Translations under genes and position numbers: made by a program | Notes under the pieces: model-generated | Seen by the model: the letters and a program-made list of their open reading frames with translations, nothing else | Databases searched by the model: none | Told to the model about the DNA's origin: nothing | In this document: positions 11,887 to 13,765 of the stretch, in pieces | Layout of the letters: the number at the start of each line of letters is the position of its first letter | Numbering within the stretch: the stretch's first letter is position 1 | NCBI GenBank assembly: GCA_034722175.1 | Contig: JAYENR010000114.1 | Location: forward strand, 1 to 13,765 | Direction of reading: 5' to 3' | Length of the DNA: 13,765 nt | Source of the DNA: Thiomicrorhabdus sp034722175 | GTDB lineage: Bacteria; Pseudomonadota; Gammaproteobacteria; Thiomicrospirales; Thiomicrospiraceae

Positions 11887-12827
11887 TAACTCTGGTCCTG
11901 TTTAGTGGTCGTGTCGCCCTCAATCGGTTCTTCTAAATTAAAAACACGCTTGGGCTTAAGCAGGTTCTTTTCTGCTTGCCACTCACCCACGGCAAAAAAG
12001 ACCCCATGATCGTCATAGAAACGCACCAACTGAGTGTCTGGTTGTGGCACCTCTAACTTTTGACCGTACTTAATCAACTGAGTTTGTTCGGCATTTAAAT
12101 CAATGCGCTGCAAGTGACCTAATGAGATGTCTAACGGTTTTAAACAGGCCTGTTTCTGTTGCTCAATCTCATCCAGGGTAATCATATCGTCACCACTTAA
12201 AGAACCGGTTTGAGTTCGGTGCAGAGCGGTTAAATGCCCTACGGTTCCTAGTGCTTCGGCAATGTCTTCACCCAAAGTACGCACATAGGTGCCTTTGGTA
12301 CACAATACATCAAATACAAGTTGTTCTTGACTGAACGAGATTAAGTTCAAAGCTTTGATGGTGATTGGACGAGCTGGTCGATCAATTTCAATGCCTTTAC
12401 GGGCATAGTAATACAATGGCTTACCTTCATGCTTTAACGCTGAATACATCGGTGGCACTTGTAGAATATCACCGGTGAACTGTTCAAATACCGATTCAAT
12501 TTTCTCAGCAGTTAATTCTGGCACAGGCAAGGTTTGAATAATCTCACCCTCTGTATCTCCCGTATCACTTTTTTCACCCAGTTTTAAGGTCGCGGTATAA
12601 CGTTTATCAGACTCTAACAATAGTCCAGAAACCTTAGTGGCTTCACCTAAACAGATTGGTAAAAGCCCTGTTGCAAACGGATCTAAGGCGCCAGTATGCC
12701 CACCCTTCTTGGCATTAAAGATGCGGATTACTTTCTGCAAAATACCGTTAGATGAATCGCCAACTGGCTTATTTAATAGCACGATACCGTGAACATTTTC
12801 TCTAGGAGGTCGTTTATATTGCGCCAT
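11886..12827 (-). CDS. truB: tRNA pseudouridine(55) synthase
   Basis: Makes pseudouridine 55 in the T-loop of elongator tRNAs. It has 313 residues, practically the E. coli length. The N-terminal HGIVLLNKPVGDSSN (13-27) and the catalytic motif GGHTGALDPFATGLLPICLGEATK (42-65) with nucleophile D49 are clear. VPPMYSALKHEGKPLYYYARKG and the later RxxGTYVRTL-type stretch (CTKGTYVRTLGEDIAEALG) are also family motifs. The C-terminal 60 residues correspond to the PUA-like domain. The ATG follows the rbfA stop by a single base (TAA-T-ATG) with no good SD, so it is probably translated by reinitiation. One CAGGCCTG copy lies in the gene. Confidence 0.98.
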   Translation of the reverse strand: MAQYKRPPRENVHGIVLLNKPVGDSSNGILQKVIRIFNAKKGGHTGALDPFATGLLPICLGEATKVSGLLLESDKRYTATLKLGEKSDTGDTEGEIIQTLPVPELTAEKIESVFEQFTGDILQVPPMYSALKHEGKPLYYYARKGIEIDRPARPITIKALNLISFSQEQLVFDVLCTKGTYVRTLGEDIAEALGTVGHLTALHRTQTGSLSGDDMITLDEIEQQKQACLKPLDISLGHLQRIDLNAEQTQLIKYGQKLEVPQPDTQLVRFYDDHGVFFAVGEWQAEKNLLKPKRVFNLEEPIEGDTTTKQDQS

Positions 12828-12828
12828 A

Positions 12829-13194
12829 TTACTGTTTGTTCAAAGCCTTGTTAATCAATGCTTCCATATAGGCCGCTTTTTCGGGAATCGCATCATAATA
12901 GAAACGAATGTCCGGCACGATACGCAGACGTAGACGACTGCCTAATTCAGTTCGTAGGTATCCTTTCGCCTTTTCTAAGGCTTTTAAGACATCCTGAACT
13001 TCAGGATCGGCTTCTTGATGGCCAATCAATGCAAAGTTGATTTTAGCAATGCTTAAATCCTTACTGACTTTGCAGTTAGTAATATTAATTTTTTCAAAAC
13101 GCGGGTCTTTAGCTTCTTTAATGAGCAGTGAAGACAAGGTTCTTTGAATTTCTTGCGCCACACGTGTTGGGCGACTAAAGTTTTGTTGTTTCAT
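12829..13194 (-). CDS. rbfA: 30S ribosome-binding factor A
   Basis: KH-fold factor for late 30S maturation and 16S 5'-end processing, 121 residues from the chosen start (133 in E. coli). SRPTRVAQEIQRTLSSLL near the N-terminus, KDPRF, and the C-terminal LRIVPDIRFYYDAIPEKAAYMEALI are the family landmarks. The frame is open to an upstream TTG (13203), but the ATG at 13194 has GAG about 6 nt before it and gives the usual MKQQNFSRPTRV start. It sits between infB and truB, as in most proteobacteria. Confidence 0.97.
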   Translation of the reverse strand: MKQQNFSRPTRVAQEIQRTLSSLLIKEAKDPRFEKINITNCKVSKDLSIAKINFALIGHQEADPEVQDVLKALEKAKGYLRTELGSRLRLRIVPDIRFYYDAIPEKAAYMEALINKALNKQ

Positions 13195-13255
13195 ATTTCT
13201 CAATCTTAAAAGAGAATGCTTTCACCGCTAACGGGAACCAACTCTTAGAAATGGA

Positions 13256-13277
13256 AAATGCCCCGTAAGGAGCATTT
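13256..13277 (-). terminator. Terminator-like hairpin between infB and rbfA
   Basis: In the - strand transcript AAAUGCUCC (13277-13269), a UUAC loop and GGGGCAUUU (13264-13256) form nine pairs with one G-U. On the + strand that pair would be a C-A mismatch, so the structure favours the - strand. It is followed by UUCCAUUUC, a poor T-run, so it may be a weak attenuator or a 3'-end stabiliser inside the infB-rbfA operon. Confidence 0.5.
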
Positions 13278-13283
13278 CTATTT

Positions 13284-13326
13284 AAATGTAACAACCAGCA
13301 AACCTGGCCTGCTGAGTTTTACATTT
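13284..13326 (-). other. Nested hairpin in the infB 3' region
   Basis: AAATGTAA (13284-13291) and TTACATTT (13319-13326) are a perfect 8-bp inverted repeat. Inside them CAGCA (13296-13300) and TGCTG (13310-13314) make a second perfect 5-bp stem, with a CTGGCCTG sequence overlapping its loop. With unpaired 4-nt sides the whole forms one interrupted hairpin just after the infB stop codon. No T-run follows. Function unknown. Confidence 0.45.
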
Positions 13327-13350
13327 TAATTTTTGTAAACGTTTACTCAA

Positions 13351-13765
13351 TTAATCAAGTGTACGCTTAACTTCAACACGTTCATAACACTCGATCTGAT
13401 CGCCTGCTTTAACGTCATTGTAATCTTTAACACCGATACCACATTCGATACCTTTGTTGACTTCCATCACATCATCTTTAAAGCGACGTAACGATTCCAG
13501 CACACCTTCATAGATAACCACATTATCACGCAATACACGGATTGGGTTATTACGTTTAACGGTTCCTTCGGTAATCATACAACCAGCGATTAGGCCGATT
13601 TTCGGAGCCTTAAACACTTCACGAACATCTGCAACACCAACGATATCTTCACGGAAGTCTGGTGCCATTTTACCTTCAATAGCACGTTTCACTTCATCAA
13701 CGATTTCATAGATAACGCTGTAGTATTTAAGACCAATACCTTCACTGTCGATAATACGTTTTGCA
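13351..13765 (-). CDS. infB: Translation initiation factor IF-2, C-terminal part (cut by window edge)
   Basis: The last 137 codons of IF-2 run in from the window's right end. The sequence runs from KRIIDSEGIGLKYYSVIYE through the start of domain IV to RTLD at the stop. Landmarks are VGVADVREVFKAPK, IAGCMITEGTVKRNNPIRVLRD, VVIYEGVLESLRRFKDDV and ECGIGVKDYNDVKAGD, matching the C-terminal beta-barrel that binds the formylmethionine end of initiator tRNA. The GTP-binding domain is outside the window. The internal GTG at 13692 is only a codon within the frame, not a start. The order infB-rbfA-truB is the standard proteobacterial operon. Confidence 0.98.
   Translation of the reverse strand, partial: AKRIIDSEGIGLKYYSVIYEIVDEVKRAIEGKMAPDFREDIVGVADVREVFKAPKIGLIAGCMITEGTVKRNNPIRVLRDNVVIYEGVLESLRRFKDDVMEVNKGIECGIGVKDYNDVKAGDQIECYERVEVKRTLD

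Larger units (their letters stand above)
4466..12152. repeat. Dispersed octamer palindrome CAGGCCTG (six copies)
   Basis: Perfect copies lie at 4466-4473, 5205-5212, 6101-6108, 7613-7620, 10005-10012 and 12145-12152; a one-base variant CTGGCCTG is at 13304-13311. Four are inside genes (tautomerase, protease twice, truB) and two are between genes. Flanks tend towards AA or AC before and YT after. In coding copies two reading frames are used (Gln-Ala in the protease at 5205 and truB, Gly-Leu in the tautomerase and the protease at 6101), so the DNA word rather than a peptide is what recurs. Confidence 0.75.

Noticed and set aside
13195..13203. Upstream TTG start for rbfA
   Set aside because: The ATG at 13194 has a better placed SD and gives the common RbfA start.

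Overview
The window reads as the chromosome of an AT-leaning gammaproteobacterium. The gene order infB-rbfA-truB-(two extra genes)-rpsO-pnp, and purB beside a RoxA-type ribosomal oxygenase, match gammaproteobacterial synteny. Protein sequences and low GC would suit the Thiomicrospira/Hydrogenovibrio/Thiomicrorhabdus group, but that placement is inference without a database search.

Left edge (1-1224): a complete integron integrase gene (intI, + strand). Upstream lies a very AT-rich region. A leftward promoter there (TTGACA-18 nt-TAGGAT, with a perfect operator-like dyad in its spacer) reads into a new leftward reading frame with an SD sequence and a TTG start, cut off by the window edge. This is the layout expected of an integron platform: integrase, divergent cassette promoter, first cassette. 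The attachment site is only weakly recognisable, however, and any cassette array lies outside the window.

Middle (1406-4152, + strand): purB (adenylosuccinate lyase), a 136-bp inverted-repeat element built from 8-bp-spaced CACGAAG heptads, and roxA (JmjC-type 2-oxoglutarate oxygenase). A terminator hairpin separates roxA from the converging genes.

Right two thirds (4220-13765, - strand; read right to left): infB 3' end, rbfA, truB, a rhodanese-like/methyltransferase fusion gene, a stand-alone cyclic-nucleotide-binding protein, rpsO, pnp, a large M16C metalloprotease and a small CHMI-family tautomerase. rbfA, truB and the methyltransferase gene are packed with a 1-nt gap or 1-nt overlap, so they are probably translationally coupled. 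Clear intrinsic terminators follow rpsO, pnp and the protease. The rpsO and pnp leaders both carry hairpins placed where E. coli uses RNA structure for autoregulation of S15 and PNPase. The set is mainly translation and RNA-turnover machinery: initiation factor 2, 30S maturation, tRNA pseudouridylation, S15 and PNPase.

The observations most worth a second look are the divergent integron promoter with its unknown partial gene, the CAGGCCTG palindrome (six perfect copies, in more than one reading frame), the heptad-repeat element, and the mutually exclusive hairpins in the pnp leader.
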